Shown piece after piece: positions 37,263 through 50,589 of a DNA stretch of 64,000 nucleotides. This DNA is from Dryococelus australis. Lineage: Eukaryota; Arthropoda; Insecta; Phasmatodea; Phasmatidae. Position numbers and translations under genes: made by a program. The notes beneath the pieces were generated by a model, which did not search any database, was not told where the DNA came from, and saw only the letters and a program-made list of their open reading frames with translations. Each line of letters begins with the position of its first letter. Positions within the stretch are counted from its first letter, which is position 1. The stretch covers positions 214,311,212-214,375,211 of the forward strand of contig CM056997.1 in NCBI GenBank assembly GCA_029891345.1. Direction: 5' to 3'.

Positions 37263-38568
37263 TTTACCTATGTCTCTTATAAATACTTAATGTTCCTGTC
37301 CGTGAGCGCAATATTTAACACCAATCTCAATTATAATTAAGGTCCTTATCCGTGCGTTTGCACTAGTTATAGCCAATTCTTTACCGCTTATTATTTACAC
37401 GTACGTGCTCAAAATGCTCACACACTAAATTCGAATCAGCGGAAAACCACTGATTCGCAGTGAAATTCAGCTACTCTAATCAGTGAAAATGGCTCCACTT
37501 GGAATCAGTGGAAACCCACTGATAGTTTCAGTGAAAAAATTTCACTAATTGAATTAGTGACATGAAACAATTTCACTGATTGTATAAGTGACGGGCGACT
37601 GCAGTGGCGAATGAAATATTGCTTTTATAGAATGTAGGCAAATCATCGCGTGCAGTAAACATATTTACAATAATTTGCTATTTATATTGTGCATTGTCAT
37701 ACATGACGCAATTCCAAATGTCTGCCACTCACACATGCAGTCCCACATTCCCACAGTCTAGCCGGCCAGTCTCACTCTCCCCTCTGCTGATACTAGCAGA
37801 TCTCACTCGCTGATCATTGTTGTCACTCCGATGGCACCACACACCTGGCGCTAATTAATTTCGCGTACGAGAAACCATAATCCCGACTTTGAGGCACGCC
37901 GTGGCTTATATAGCTCAGCTCGCCTGGCTCAGAAGGACTGCGTCGCGCTCAGGGGGCGATGATAAGAAAATTCCCCAGCTGCTACCCAAAACACTCTATA
38001 TTATAAGGACTGGAGTTACATTAATCCCGATAGCCTTATAGTGGCACCTGGCACGTGTTGCCGCGATCAGTTTGTAACTATGCCTTCTCTCCTCTAGTTA
38101 CAGGTGATGCTAATTATCGCCCGAGAGGGAATGGAGAAGAGTACGAGGCCACATGTATCACTACATTTAAAAAAATGGAGGCTTGTAAGGGGTTGGAGTG
38201 TGCTGAATGGCCTTGGGCAGGGTGAGACTAGCACCTGTGGGCAGCACCGAGTGTGTAATAATTGGGACATTGACACGCGCATCAAGTGCCCCATAACAGC
38301 TACGCGCGATCTCTGACCTAGCGTGCAGTGTTTTCGTCGCTCTGCGTCTACCTATGTGACAAATATATTGTTATAGGCGTGCGACGAACAAATTTTACGT
38401 TCCATACTGTATTGGTATTGGTTTAACGTTCTCTAATACATCGATACTAAAAATCATGTGCTTGTGCTAGATGTTTCTGAAGACCGTTGTTAACGAGGCT
38501 ACGGAATTTAATCTCAGCAACTAATTATATTGTTACGAGCTGACTTATTTAGTCTCAACAACTAATTA

Positions 38569-39140
38569 TATTGTTACGAGCTGACTCCCTCACTGAGCGC
38601 AGGCTCCGCGCTGGCTGGGTCAGGCTCTATGGGAGTGACCTCCCCTCTCCCCAGGCAGACCAGCTCGCTGCTCCGTAGACCGGCGACCAGGGGAATGATT
38701 GACGGCCGATCTGGCTGGCCTTCCCTCTTCTCAGCCGGAGGAGTCGTTGACTTGAGAGGATTACTGGTAATATTGTCCCTTGGAGCAACACGGCATTTGG
38801 AGAAATTTCTGGGCCACGGCCCGACACTATAAATACCACCATAGCGGAGGGACGGCAGTAATTGTGGTAGCCATCTGGCTTTAGTGTGGTATGAGGGTGA
38901 AGTCTGGTGCAACGAGAGACATCGGCGAAGATGACGAACGACGGCGCAAAGTACGAGACGACGACAGACGAGGTGCTTGTGGTGTGAACGGAATACCCGT
39001 GTGGCGTGATACCCGATTATTAGAAGGCATGGGGGCGCTCGGAGTACTCTAGAACATTACGGACTGGCGGAATCCCGGCTATACGAAGGCGGGACTGTTT
39101 GAACATGTGATACGGACTTTCTTGTCAATATTGGAACTGT
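38569..39140 (+). mobile_element. Solo LTR of the gypsy family (copy B)
   Basis: It starts TGTTACGAGCTGACTCC and shares GGGGAATGATTGACGG, GGAGAAATTTCTGGGCCACG, CACTATAAATACC (TATA box near 38826), GAGAGACATCG and GATACGGACTT with copy A. A 48-bp duplication just upstream (38505-38585) repeats the first 16 bases of the LTR. Similarity to copies A and C fades after about 39140. Confidence 0.65.
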
Positions 39141-39769
39141 TAAATATGGACATAAAGGATGATCCGGGTTACCATGGCTTACAAGGCCTATTCCTTACAT
39201 CATTTGGAGCAAAATGTGTCATACCAATGTGGGTCCTATTCCCAATATTTATAGAGTCATTCTAAACTTTTGTAAAATTACGAATAAAATAATTACCCTT
39301 TCAGAAGTAAATACAGTGATGTATTATGAGACGTTATTGTTTGCAATTGAGCATCACAAGTGGGTCTAACAAGCGTACAAGTCCGTGACATGATAAGTGT
39401 AGCGTGTCACGGAGAGGACAAGCAAAACCACGCCATCACGTGACTTCACAAGCCAATCGCTTCGTTGTGGCTGGACGGCACCCTCAGCTTCTTCGAGAAA
39501 TTACATTGTTAAAGACGCAGACATTTCGCAAATTCAGGCGGCCGCATACTTGGCACGTGAACTGCGATGCAGCATGTTTGAAATTCACATTTTTTGACGA
39601 AAGTATTAAACGTGTTCCCAATACGAAAAGAAAACGTACCTCGTGCGTAGAAATAATAGGACTCTCCCGCACGCTGTGAATATTATTTTGATGCCCTCCA
39701 ACATCTTTAAAAACGATATCTCTAAACCGCTGCATTTTTAAGTACAGCCCGGCCAAAAACGAAACTACA

Positions 39770-40037
39770 AGTGAGTGAAGTGAGTGAGTGGAGAGACGTG
39801 GGCGGCTCTTCACATCGAGCTCTTGAGAGCCGATGAGAGTGAAGTGAGGTAAGTATATAGCGGTGCCGGAATGCAAGGACGGGGAAAACGTGAGATCCCT
39901 GGTAAAATTCGTCGGCCAACGACATCGTCCAGCACGATTCCTAGTTACGAAATTCCGGGAGCGACCCCGCCGGGAATCGAGCCCGGTTCGCCCAAGCGGG
40001 GGACGAGTTGTCTGACCACTATACTACCGCGGCCCCC
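39770..40037 (-). mobile_element. tRNA-derived SINE, copy 5
   Basis: The minus strand starts GGGGGCCGCGGTAGTATAGT, with B box GGGCTCGATTCCCGGCGGGG and 3' body ending AAGAGCCGCCCACGTCTCTC. A short (TCAC)n-like tail follows. Confidence 0.88.
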
Positions 40038-40519
40038 ACGAATCTACGATAGGGGCCTACATGACACCTTGCTACAGATTATCCACCAATAAGATGATTG
40101 GTTCTCCGCTTAATGGTGTCGCCTACATGTCGCCTGAATTGCATTGCAGAGTGTTTTAAATACGATTTTTCTTTTATGAAACCAGTTAACGTGAACCAGT
40201 TATACTGATAGGGGCTATAGGAAAAGAAAATATATTTCAGACGAGGTACTAATAATACTATAAGAACTTCACAACACGTCCATAAGAAATACTATTCCCA
40301 AGCCCTCCGACATAGCTAAAAACGCCTTTTCACACAGCTGTATTTCAAAATATACTGGTCAGAATAATGCGAAATTATTGTTGCATTTTTCTCAAAAGTC
40401 AGTGTGCTAAATCAGATTCTTTAAGGGATGGTTGGCTTAGTTAAATAAAAGAGTTGTTTATACTTTCCTAATTTTATTTACAATAACTACAAAAACATTT
40501 TCTCGTCCCAAATTCTCAC

Positions 40520-41270
40520 AACAGATTGATATCCCTGGCTGTTTACAGTCAGTGAATTGAATAAATACAATTATCCCATAGAAATTAATGTAATTAAATA
40601 ATTTAAAATCTGCCCCAATAGAAAGTGTATCAAAATCTATTCAATTATTTTACAAATAATGTGTTCATATTTGACAGTTCAAAAATTTACAATAAAGTCC
40701 GTATCACAGGTTATTCAGTACCACATCAGTTTAGTCCAGGTCCCACCAGCCCGCAGTGTTGTAGAGTTCTCCGAGCGCCCTCATGCATAGTAGTCCTCAC
40801 TCGTCGGGTTTCACACCCTCTCTTCCATTCACACCACAAACACCTCGTCCGCCTTCGCCTCGTCATCTCCCGTCGTCGTCTGTCCTCTTCGATGATGTCC
40901 CTCGCCGCACTCGACTTCACCCCGGTTACCCCACTTAGCAAATCACTTCTACTAACAGACTGCCAACCCTTCGACCACTGCAATATTTACAGGATCGTAG
41001 CCCATCGCCCAGAAATTTCTCTAACTGCCGCGTTGCGCCGAGGGTCCTAGTACCTAGGATATTCTTGCGTATCCTCCAAACTCACCGGCTTCTCCAGCCG
41101 TGAGGGGGGAGGGTGTAGGAGGGTCTGTGAGGGCAGCCAGATCATCGCTGTCAATCATTCCCCCGGCTGCCGGGCGAGCGAGCAGGCCTGCCTGGTGGGC
41201 GGGGAGCCCTACCCTCCTCAAAGACGGACCCTGCATGGAGCTTGCGTCTGGTACGAACGTCAGGACCTAC
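40520..41270 (-). mobile_element. Solo LTR of the gypsy family (copy C)
   Basis: The reverse complement matches copy A over its whole length, including the AT-rich tail (TTGAATAGATTTTGATAC against TTGAATATGTTTTGATAC in copy A), so the family LTR is over 700 bases. TATA-like CTGTAAATATTG lies near 40990. No internal retrotransposon sequence flanks it. ORFs called here (40625-41372) are LTR sequence. Confidence 0.65.
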
Positions 41271-41981
41271 GCTGGACTTTGCTTCACACTTCTCACCAGT
41301 ACAGTAAACATGCAGGGTCGCCGCTTAAAGTCCCATAGGTACACGAAGCATAAAGAAAACACTGCACGTTAGTTCAGAGTGTTGTTCACAACGGCAATTG
41401 ATGAGCGTCGCAGCATCTTTCTTGTCGCTCCTGCGTTCCTGAACGTCTAACGCGAAAATAACTGCATTAGGCGAGCGCCTTCTTCCAGCGATAGACTAGA
41501 CCACAAACTGAAGACAAGATGCACTAATTTCCTTTCTTGCGGCTTAGTTTTTTACGAGTGTGGTTGAAACCCCCAAATTAATATGCATTTTGCGTTATAA
41601 AGTTGAAGAAGTTGCGAAATAAAATAATTACATTTGGAATAATTTCACTACGTGCCAGACTGATGGGATGAGATTTCTCAACCTTCTTGGCCCAGTAATA
41701 GTTCCAGAATAACGGCAGGAATGTGGGCGGATTATTTAGTTGAAAGTAAAGTAGGGGATTTGGGAAATAATAGTATCAGACGGCAGCGTCTGGTTAATCG
41801 ACGAGAATATGCGCTTGAATTTAGTGACAGTAACTGTGTAAACCTCTTTAGATTAAAGAAAGAAAATCGCTGCCAGTTTATTTGAAGCTTTATAACATAT
41901 TATATAGCAGACAACAAGGGAATCTACATTTACAGTCAATTTAAAAGGCAAGACATATTTTACTAAATGTTGTAGATATAA

Positions 41982-42424
41982 GTTGTTCACGGTAAAATGA
42001 GAACTTTTGAAAGCCCTGCTTAAGATCTACTTGTACGTACGTTGGTATTCCTCCACCTTATGTAAAATTAACATTGCTATGGGCCTCATCACTTTATTAA
42101 TTCGTCGGTCAGGTGAAACTGTGGAATTATAAGAAAAGAAAATATGTTACAAATCTGGCCATTTTTACATTTCGATGCATTACAAAAAAAAAAAAAAACA
42201 AAAAAAAAAACAGAAAGCGAAATAAATAATTTAAATCATCACAAATGGTTACTCAACACTTGTTATTCGACGTTAAGTTATAGAACAAATTTCCATCTAT
42301 CATTACCAACTTCACTGGACGCATGTCACTCAGCGCGGCCATATATATATATATATATGCAGGCAGGGACAATAACTTTTTTCTAAGGTTGATTTCAAAA
42401 GTGCTCACTTTATCGTAATCAGCT
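41982..42424. mobile_element. MITE family M1, long form (copy 2)
   Basis: Ends TTGTTCACGGTAAAATGAGA and GTGCTCACTTTATCGTAATC are the M1 terminal repeats. The interior shares GGGCCTCATCACTTTATTAA with the 36845 copy and has acquired an A-rich tract near 42184 and a short (TA)n near 42342. Confidence 0.72.
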
Positions 42425-42737
42425 TTTAATAACATACCATTCAGTCAGTTACAACAACAGACACCTTTTCTCTTCCTGCCTTTTTTTTTTTTCGCTGTGG
42501 ATTACCATTTCCACATTGAAGGCGTGATGCGTATCTCTAAAACGTTGTATAACCGAGTCACAAAACTGTCCGCACATGGAAATGAAAGGATTTTTACTTT
42601 TTACATATTTACATTTTCCGGAGTACATTCAATGCATGACGCAAACACGTCCCTATCACTTATCTTACTGTGAGATTGGGAAAAATAATCTCAAGCAAAA
42701 ATTACGCATGTCAATATTTGTATTACAGAAGACCATT

Positions 42738-42861
42738 GTAACGAAATAAGATTAGTGTTACGAAATAAAGATTAGTGTTACGAAATAAGATTAGTGTTAT
42801 GAAATAAGATTAGTGTTACGAAATAAGATTAGTGTTACGAAATAAGATTAGTGTTACGAAA
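42738..42861. repeat. 19-bp minisatellite, about 6-7 copies
   Basis: The unit is GAAATAAGATTAGTGTTAC; one copy has an extra A and one has TTATG. Confidence 0.95.
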
Positions 42862-43889
42862 TGTAAATGATAAGATTCAGTATTACGAAATTGATTTCTA
42901 TCAATTCATTAATAGAGCACGTTGCAATATCCTGGTGTTTTAACTTTTTTTTTTTAATCTTGAATATCGGCTTTGCAATACCTCAATCGCGACATTTTTG
43001 CTGCTGTTTTCAAAAGAAGAAATCTCACGCAAATGTAATTTACCGTTTAATTTTTACAATATGCCGTTTGCGTATTAAGTTCTACGGCAACCGGCAACTT
43101 ATTTTAGGCTACATGTGAATGAAACGTGTTTCCTCTCTTTTTTTTGCACGCACGCACGCACTCTCTATCTTTCTCTCTCTATCTCTCAACACACACACAC
43201 AGCTGCAGATGAGGAGGCGACAGTACCAGGACAATCTGCAACATACATGTGCTGTCAGATGTAAGACGAACGTTTAACGATTAGAACACTTCTGGAAAAC
43301 AAAAATGCACCTTCGTTCTATTGCGTCTGAGCGGCCTACTGCACTGAATTAGAGAGGCAGAACTGTTTTGTATTGATTATATTTTCTGTACTTTTCTTTT
43401 AGTTTCCTCCGCGCAAATTACATATTGATATGACTCCCTTATTGGTGCCTGAAGTAGCTCTAATCTTACAAACTTCCTCAAATGTTCACGTGTTTCAGCT
43501 TTCCTGTTGAATCAACGGTGGTTTCAAACAGTGGCGTACCTAGAAATGTTCCAAGGAAGGGTATCAAGGAACTGGGATACTGAAGTGAAAGGTAGATGGA
43601 CAATCTGGACAAATTAAAGGCGAAAATTACTTCAAAGTATAGTCAAATTGACAATAACGAGTTGCAATTACATACTTTTATAAAAATCAAAGAATTATTA
43701 ACAATTAACACTAATTGATGACAACATCCCAATCTAAAAAACCTGTCTACGACCCTGGTTTTAAACATTCTGCGCAAAGTCTCGCAGCGATTCTGTCTTT
43801 CGAAAGTGATTTCTCTTGTACGATACCATAATTTCGCATTTAGTTTGAGGAGAACAAAGAACACGTTTTCCGAGAATCTGTTTTTGTCG

Positions 43890-44560
43890 CAAGGCCACAA
43901 GTTCGAGGCAGTGGATCTAGCCGGTCTGACAAGAACTCATCGAGCTGAAGGGTAGTTATCTCGAGACGAGAGTTATCTCCTGCTGGGAAATATTTCGGTC
44001 GGAATTATAGGCTTTTGGTGAGTGACGCTTGGTTCTGGGAAAGGTTGGTGAAGGTTAAATGCTCGGCATTTATTTATGTCCGGACCATTACCCGTCTTAG
44101 CGAGCTGTCTAGGGGACAGGTACGCGAAAATGAGGACCCTTCCCCCCTCCGCCAGAGGAATCTTTTCCGCGACCTGCCCTTTGTCCGATAGGTAGGAGCG
44201 TGAGTGCACAGCCGCTGTGGAGGATTATGGGTCGCCGACTGCATTATGGGAAGTCACGCGCGCCACAAGGGCCTCACCATTGGTTTGCACAGGTGGGCGC
44301 CAGGGAAAGAAAATAAAAACGTGTTTTGAGAGTAGAGGGCCACTCGGCATGGTCCTAGACCCGCCTCCAGACAACCACTACAACCCCCGAGGGGCGATTG
44401 CTCAGCCGGAAACTGCTGCTGAAGGGCGCCGACTTGATTCTTTGAGTCACGTTCCTCCAACAGCTCAGCGGACGACCCTCGCCTCCGGTGTCTTTTGTTG
44501 GAATCGGTATTCAAGTTCCCAGTCACTAAGGCACAAGTCACGCCTTGCTTGAACTTGCTT
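43890..44560. other. GC-rich, CpG-containing island without recognised gene
   Basis: This stretch is much richer in G+C and CpG than its flanks. ORFs on both strands (for example 43973-44209 minus and 44254-44583 minus) show no family signature. It might be a promoter-proximal island or an old GC-rich repeat. Confidence 0.35.
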
Positions 44561-45987
44561 GAACTCGTGAATATCGGTGCCAATTTTTATCTCTACGGAC
44601 GGCGATTTTGGGCGAGAATATTTCGCTACATCATAACCTCAAAATTACAAACGCGTTATATACTCTACAACGTTATTAGGATTTCTCGCTTTGTGTTAAA
44701 AACGGTAAACGTTTGCTAATTATTTCTTCTAAGAACAACTAGTTAATGTTGTACAGAAATGAAATGACTGTTTTGCAAAAGGGCCCCCTAGTTTGTATTT
44801 GATGTGGAAATATGGAGAAATATGGAGTGTGAGAGGACCGGCTTTGAGTCTGATAGGATCTTGCGTACTGCAGGAGAACTACTGGCCAGGTTACCAGGCT
44901 ATGATTGGCGAACGGCGAGCCAATATATTGTTTGTGAGTGACGCCATTTTGCTGACGTGTGACTGGAGTTCTCGGAATACGCTGCTATTTCATCTCTATA
45001 TTATTAATTACTCTGTGATATAACCACGTGTATTTTCCGCAAAACCTAGTAAATAAAATTAAAAATAAAAATACTCCATAGAATATACTTCACGCGTTAT
45101 TGTTAACGCTGCAAATAATGAACTATAGCTCTTGCAGTGCGATTAGATATGAATATCGTGAAAGTGATACCCTCGGGAGCTAACGATCAGAAAAATCTGC
45201 AAGTCCGGTCAACAGTAGGTTGTACTTCACAGTGTTATGTATGCTGCAGCAGCTACTATTTGCCGAGTGCCTTATGGAGAAGTTCATTTCCCCCTAACTC
45301 CGTTGCACATGACTGTATTAGTCACTTGTCAAAAGTCTCTGGATTGTTAACAGTCAAAAGTGAATATTAACTCAGTTTACGGTTCCTCGCGGACGAGCTA
45401 ATTTACGGCGCACTATAAAGCATGTTGAAAACCCACACATGTTTGCACCTGCTAATGGGACTCACAAAAGACCTTTAATTGGCTCAGACTCCGCTAACAA
45501 ATGTGTGAACGTCTGCCAGCAGAAAACTGATTCACACGATGGCCGCAAGTTTGCGAGCGGCATTAAAATTTTTACGTGATTTGTCCAATCATTTTGATTA
45601 AATTTACCCAGTGGGCAACACCGTTCCAATTCTCAGCGCAAATATTGACGGGCAGGACCTGAGCATAGCAAGTGGCCAAGTGCGTAATTGTTTACACTTC
45701 TTCGACCGCGGAAACATTTATCATTTTAGTTAATTTGCCTGGCGAGACAAGGACATAACTGGATAGGGGACTATTTACGAATGTACTGGACCGAAAAGAG
45801 GGCCAATTAACTTGTACGTGGATACTAACATCGCAGAGGTACTGAATAAACGAAAAGACTCTCCCGCGTGTGTGATTCGCGCGTAGGAAACACTCGCCTA
45901 GCACACGTGACTCCAGCCTTGCACACGCCAGCAAAGTGCTGTCACTGATGAAGAACATGTCGGGACGCAGTTCCACACCTAGCTCTA

Positions 45988-46223
45988 GGCTATTCACGGT
46001 AAAGTGAGCGGTTCTCAAAGCCCTCTCATTTGAATTTAAACTCAACATATATTATTTTTATTTTTGCTTTACAATTTGACTTCCGAGTAGGGTGGGCTAT
46101 ATAAACTGTGTTTATTACTTAAATGGCAACATTTATTCAAAAAGGTGGTTAAAGGATAAAAAAAATGTCTTAAAGGGAAAAGTAATTAGGTCCTCAAAAG
46201 TGTTCACTTTACCGTGAATAACC
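45988..46223. mobile_element. MITE family M1, short form (copy 1)
   Basis: Ends are near-perfect inverted repeats of about 30 bases: left GGCTATTCACGGTAAAGTGA, right the complement ending CACTTTACCGTGAATAACC. The interior is AT-rich and noncoding. A second copy of the same form lies at 50355. Confidence 0.8.
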
Positions 46224-46401
46224 GATAACTTACTTGCCAGTCGGTGGCCCAGCGCTAGCGAACGTCCCACACCCCGCGGTAGTCGGTCTAGGAAACAAGG
46301 CCCGTTCCCAGAGCTTCGAGCAGCCAATCACACACTGGGTACGCCCACATAGAAGGAGCCGCCACGCCAAGTCACTTCTGTGTACTTACTTATTCTGTGC
46401 A

Positions 46402-46645
46402 GTCCGCGGTGATGTAGCTGTCGAACTACTCGCCTCCCAGAACCAAGGCGAACCTGGTTCATTACCCGGCGGGGTCGCTCCCGGATTCTCGCATGTGGCA
46501 ATCGAGCTGGACGATGCAGCTGGTCGGCGGGTTTTACCGGGGACCTCCCCCGTTTCCCCCGCTCTTATATTCATCTCACTTCACCCTCATCGGATCTCAA
46601 GACCTCGATGCAAAGAATCGCCCAAACCTGTCCACTCTCCACCTA
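46402..46645 (+). mobile_element. tRNA-derived SINE, copy 6
   Basis: The A box region is GTCCGCGGTGATGTAGCTGT, the B box GGTTCATTACCCGGCGGGG carries one substitution, and the body ends AAGAATCGCCCAAACCTGTC. Confidence 0.85.
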
Positions 46646-48067
46646 TTTTGTGGTCCTGCGCTTAGACTGCATTCTGCAGTGTCCACTCTGTACCAACATC
46701 AGTGACGTCAGCCGGTGAAAAACTAGTCACTGACGTAGCTGTTACATGACGCAAGATAAATGTAAAACTTGTGCAAGATGGCACTTTCGTACTAAATCTC
46801 ATGCGATAATATATTGCGCAAGGAAGATCTCGTACAAAATAAGTAATTATACTATAACCAAATTTAAGGAGAGTTTTGCACAAAGCCAGTGATTCTATTG
46901 GTCGTTCTCTAGTAGTCATGTGACCCCTTATATTAACCACAAATGTAGTAGAACAGCGGAGAACATAGCTGTGCAAAAATGAATCAAGGGAAAAAAAAAT
47001 TTTTGTGAAGAACTCTTGAAAAATTTGTTTTGAATGGAGTTTAGATTGGGTTGCGGACGAGTACGACAGGTATCCTGCTGTACCTGATAACTTCTACTTT
47101 TAAAACGTGTGTGTTTGCGAGATTTAAATGGCCATGAACATTTCTCGTGGAGGAAGGTATTTCGCTGCAAGTTTGATCTGTGGACTCGTGTCTCAAATAG
47201 ATTTTCCTGATATTACCACATGAGAAACCTCATACCAGCATTAGCAAGAAATCAATTTTGCATCTAGTAAAAGCAGGTTACACACTGGTTAATCAGTTGG
47301 GTGATCTGGGAGTCAGCGCCGTGATGTGGGGTTCATAGTCGATTGTGAAGACACAACATAAGAAAATGCTTTTCTCGTTCATTCGTCCTTGATATATAGG
47401 CTTCGATGTTTTGTACGCTGTCCATTTCTCGAAAAAAAATTGCTTTCCTTATCAACTAAATAAATTTAAATTATAATTTTCAAAAAATAATTTTTATTGG
47501 TTTTAAACCTCCTCCCGGAACGTACAGTCAGCTAGAGAGCCGGAAATTTTGTGAATCAATTTGGGGAAAAGGTACACTTAAAAGTTTGGCGCATTTAAGT
47601 TACCTTTGCAATGAGAGGACGGTCTAGAATAGACGTGGCTTGGAGGATTCTGCATCAGTGGCAACTTGTAATAATATTCCTTGCTACTCGGTTTGAGGTA
47701 AAACTGGTTCCTCGATGGTGCAGCAGCCAGTGAAATAAATAGAAAATACTCAATTTTATAGAGAGCTGTGGAGTATAGCCCGCAAGTCGCAAAATGTGGT
47801 TCGACCTTCCCCATGGGAGTAGAGAAGGTCTCCTAACCGGAGCGATAAGGGCGACACTGTATCAAATGTGCCATTGTCGCTAGCTTCATGTCTCTGAAAC
47901 AGCGTGTAGTGTTTACGTCGCGTCAAGTGTACCTATAAGCTGCGAAACTATCAGTTTTGTAGCAAAGTTCAATGTACAGGCGCTTATCGTTGTTTCACTC
48001 GTACTCGCTGTGTTTTAAAATAAAGTACCGTAAAAATACTTTTTAACAATGTCGAAGTACTTCTATA

Positions 48068-48200
48068 GGCCATTCACAGTTACTTCACACTTTTCTGAAG
48101 CCCTGGTAAAGTTCTACTTCCAGGATATTCCTCCGCCTCGTACAAACTAAGTCTAGAAAATTACACCAAATGACAACGCGCCTAATTAGTACTCACCCAG
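48068..48200. mobile_element. Diverged M1-related left end and interior
   Basis: CCATTCACAGTTACTTCACA followed by TTTTCTGAAGCCCTGGTAAA resembles the M1 left end. The next block (TATTCCTCCGCCTCGTACAA, then CTAAGTCTAGAAAATTAC) recurs at 4415-4500, where CTAAGTCTAGAATATTACGC is seen. The right end is not recognisable. Confidence 0.45.
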
Positions 48201-48589
48201 TTGTAATAATATTTTATATGACAACTATTTCTTACTAGTTGTTACCAACACAGATGTTCTCTGACAGTTTGATTCATATTCATTATTAATTAGATATTAT
48301 AATTTATAAATTAAATATAGGTGAAACTATAATGTAACGAAAAATAAGATACTTTAATGTTAGCAAAACTTGTGATACATGGCACATTTAGGAAATGACT
48401 AAACACGTTATACATGGGGTGATTTTCCATGCGTTTAATCCTAAAAGTGTGCAGAAATCCCGAATATATAATAAAAAATAATATTTATAGCTTGCTTGAC
48501 GTCTTGAAGTGCCTTTTACATCCTCAACTTGAGCATATTTATTTTCGTGGGTCACGTTTAATAGTCTCTTTTAAAAAAATGCCAATTTC

Positions 48590-48693
48590 AAGCCTGTTAC
48601 AACACAGCTCAAGCTACAGTCAGGCAACCGCCTTAATGTGTAAGCCTGTTACAACACAGCTCAAGCTACAGTCAGGCAACCGCCTTAATGTGT
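48590..48693. repeat. 52-bp perfect tandem duplication
   Basis: A segment starting AAGCCTGTTACAACACAGCT occurs twice head-to-tail with no difference seen, so it is recent. Confidence 0.93.
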
Positions 48694-49944
48694 AAGCAAC
48701 TTCCATACAGCGGCAAATGCACAGTAAGCATTTGGCACGTAAACATATTTCACGCTTAGAAAGTAAGTGCTTTAAAACTGAGTCGTTAATTTTAAAATCC
48801 AATATGATTTATAAGTTAATTAAAAAGTTCTCAATTTGTGAGGTTACCGCGGTTTATAAGTATCTACCTTTTTTCAACACAGCAAGGAGAACTTCTAAAT
48901 TATAGTGAATTTCAGTCATCCTAATGTCCGGCAAGCGGCTAGTGATTTGAAGTGAAGCCGTTTACGCAATTTGGGTTTATAGCGTGTTGGTCATTTACTG
49001 CTCCTTTTCTAAATTTTCTATTGTGAGGTCTGGTATTATTTTCCTCTGCTTTGTTGACAATTATCCAAAATTTAAAATGAAAATCTTGGGTACATGAATT
49101 TTGCCTGCTGTAGAACATTCAAAGCCGCGTCATATGATATTGTTTCCACGCCCACAGAATCAAATACAAGTAGGCGAGAAAAAATTGTAAACTAAAACAT
49201 TGCTTGGATATATATCCCAGCACAACTTCTCAAGCAGTGGTTATAACGCGATGGAGTTTTTTTTATGGGGAATAAAGCCACGTTTATAGAAGCGACTGAA
49301 AACGCCCCTAGTCTAAATACCTGACTGTTTATCAAAGAGGAAATATTTCCAGGCCTGAGGCGTGTATGTTTGTGAACTTAAACACTGGACAGTTAAACAG
49401 TGGCAAGCATTTATATACTCCTCCAGCACGAACGCGGAAATGATTTAGTTCCAGCTCAGCACTGCAGAATAGTCGATTATACAGACACGAAACTGGCGTT
49501 CATATTCTGAATTCTATCTGTGCCAGTATGCGAAGACACCTCATTCACCAGCAATATGAAATAACTTTTCTTTTGTCAGCCAGTACACAGAACTTAATTC
49601 CTTTTCATACTGACAGCGCTGAAGTTTCTGATAAGCAGGAAACCATTCAGGAACGCCAACATCCAATGAGTTGTAGTAGTGCTGGAGCACTCGTCCGCAG
49701 TTTCAGCCGTAGAAATGAAGGGACTCCACTATGCTCGACGAGTTAGTTGTCATGTCGTTATTAGTCATGGATGTGTTTAACGATAACGCGAATAATTTGT
49801 ATAGATTACAGCATGGGCATTAAATTCTCGTGAAAATATAATCTCAGCTGCTGAGAGCAGCAAAGGAACGCGGATCAGGTGAATTATTCCCTCTCAGCAC
49901 GACATTCATATAGTGTTCGTGTGCATTCCATCTCTGGAATACAG

Positions 49945-50199
49945 AGTGAGTGAAGAGATATGGTTGGTGCTTAATATTGAGGTCTTGAGAGCCGATAAAG
50001 GTGAAGCGAATATGTGTATGGAGCAGTGGCGGAATGAAAGGGCGAGGGGAACGGAAGATCCCCGAGAAAACCCACCAACCAGTGGCAAACATGCGGCAGG
50101 ATTCCCACATGCGAAAATCGGGGGTGGCCCCGCCAGGAGTCGAGCCCGGTTCGCCTAGGTGGGAGGCGAGTTGTCTACTCACTACACCACCGCGGCCCT
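49945..50199 (-). mobile_element. tRNA-derived SINE, copy 7
   Basis: The minus strand starts AGGGCCGCGGTGGTGTAGTG, with B box GGGCTCGACTCCTGGCGGGG and the 3' body down to ATCTCTTCACTCACTC. ORFs reported here on both strands are SINE sequence. Confidence 0.88.
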
Positions 50200-50354
50200 C
50201 CCTGGTATACAGAGGTGCGGCCAATTGGGAGCCAGAAACTCTGGCTTAACTGTAAACGTAATCTAGTTGCATTTATTTTCCCCGGCCAGTTACCAAAAGA
50301 AAATTGTATATGCGCACGCAGGAGATCTATATCTAGCCAGCATGGAAAAGTGTA

Positions 50355-50589
50355 GGCTATCCACGGTAAAGGGAGCACTTTTGAAAGCCCTCTCATTCAA
50401 ATAGTCCTCAATAAATATATTTTATTTTAACCTTAGACGTTAACTTCAGAGTGTAGTGACATATACGCATTATGTTTATTACTTGAATTGCAATAACTAT
50501 TTTAAAAAGTCGTTAAAGGATAAAAAAAAAACTGCTAAAAGGGAGAAGTAACTAGGGCCTCAAAAGTGCTCACTTTACTATGAACAGCC
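50355..50589. mobile_element. MITE family M1, short form (copy 2) with TA target duplication
   Basis: Left end GGCTATCCACGGTAAAGGGA, right end the complement finishing TTTACTATGAACAGCC. TA flanks both sides, consistent with a Tc1/mariner-type insertion. Interior similarity to copy 1 includes the TTAAAGGATAAAAAAA block. Confidence 0.82.

Noticed and set aside
40625..41372. ORFs of 85-141 codons on both strands
   Set aside because: They lie in solo LTR copy C.
43530..43580. hAT-like terminal repeat CAGTGGCGTACCTAG
   Set aside because: Only one end was found, with no inverted partner or target duplication.
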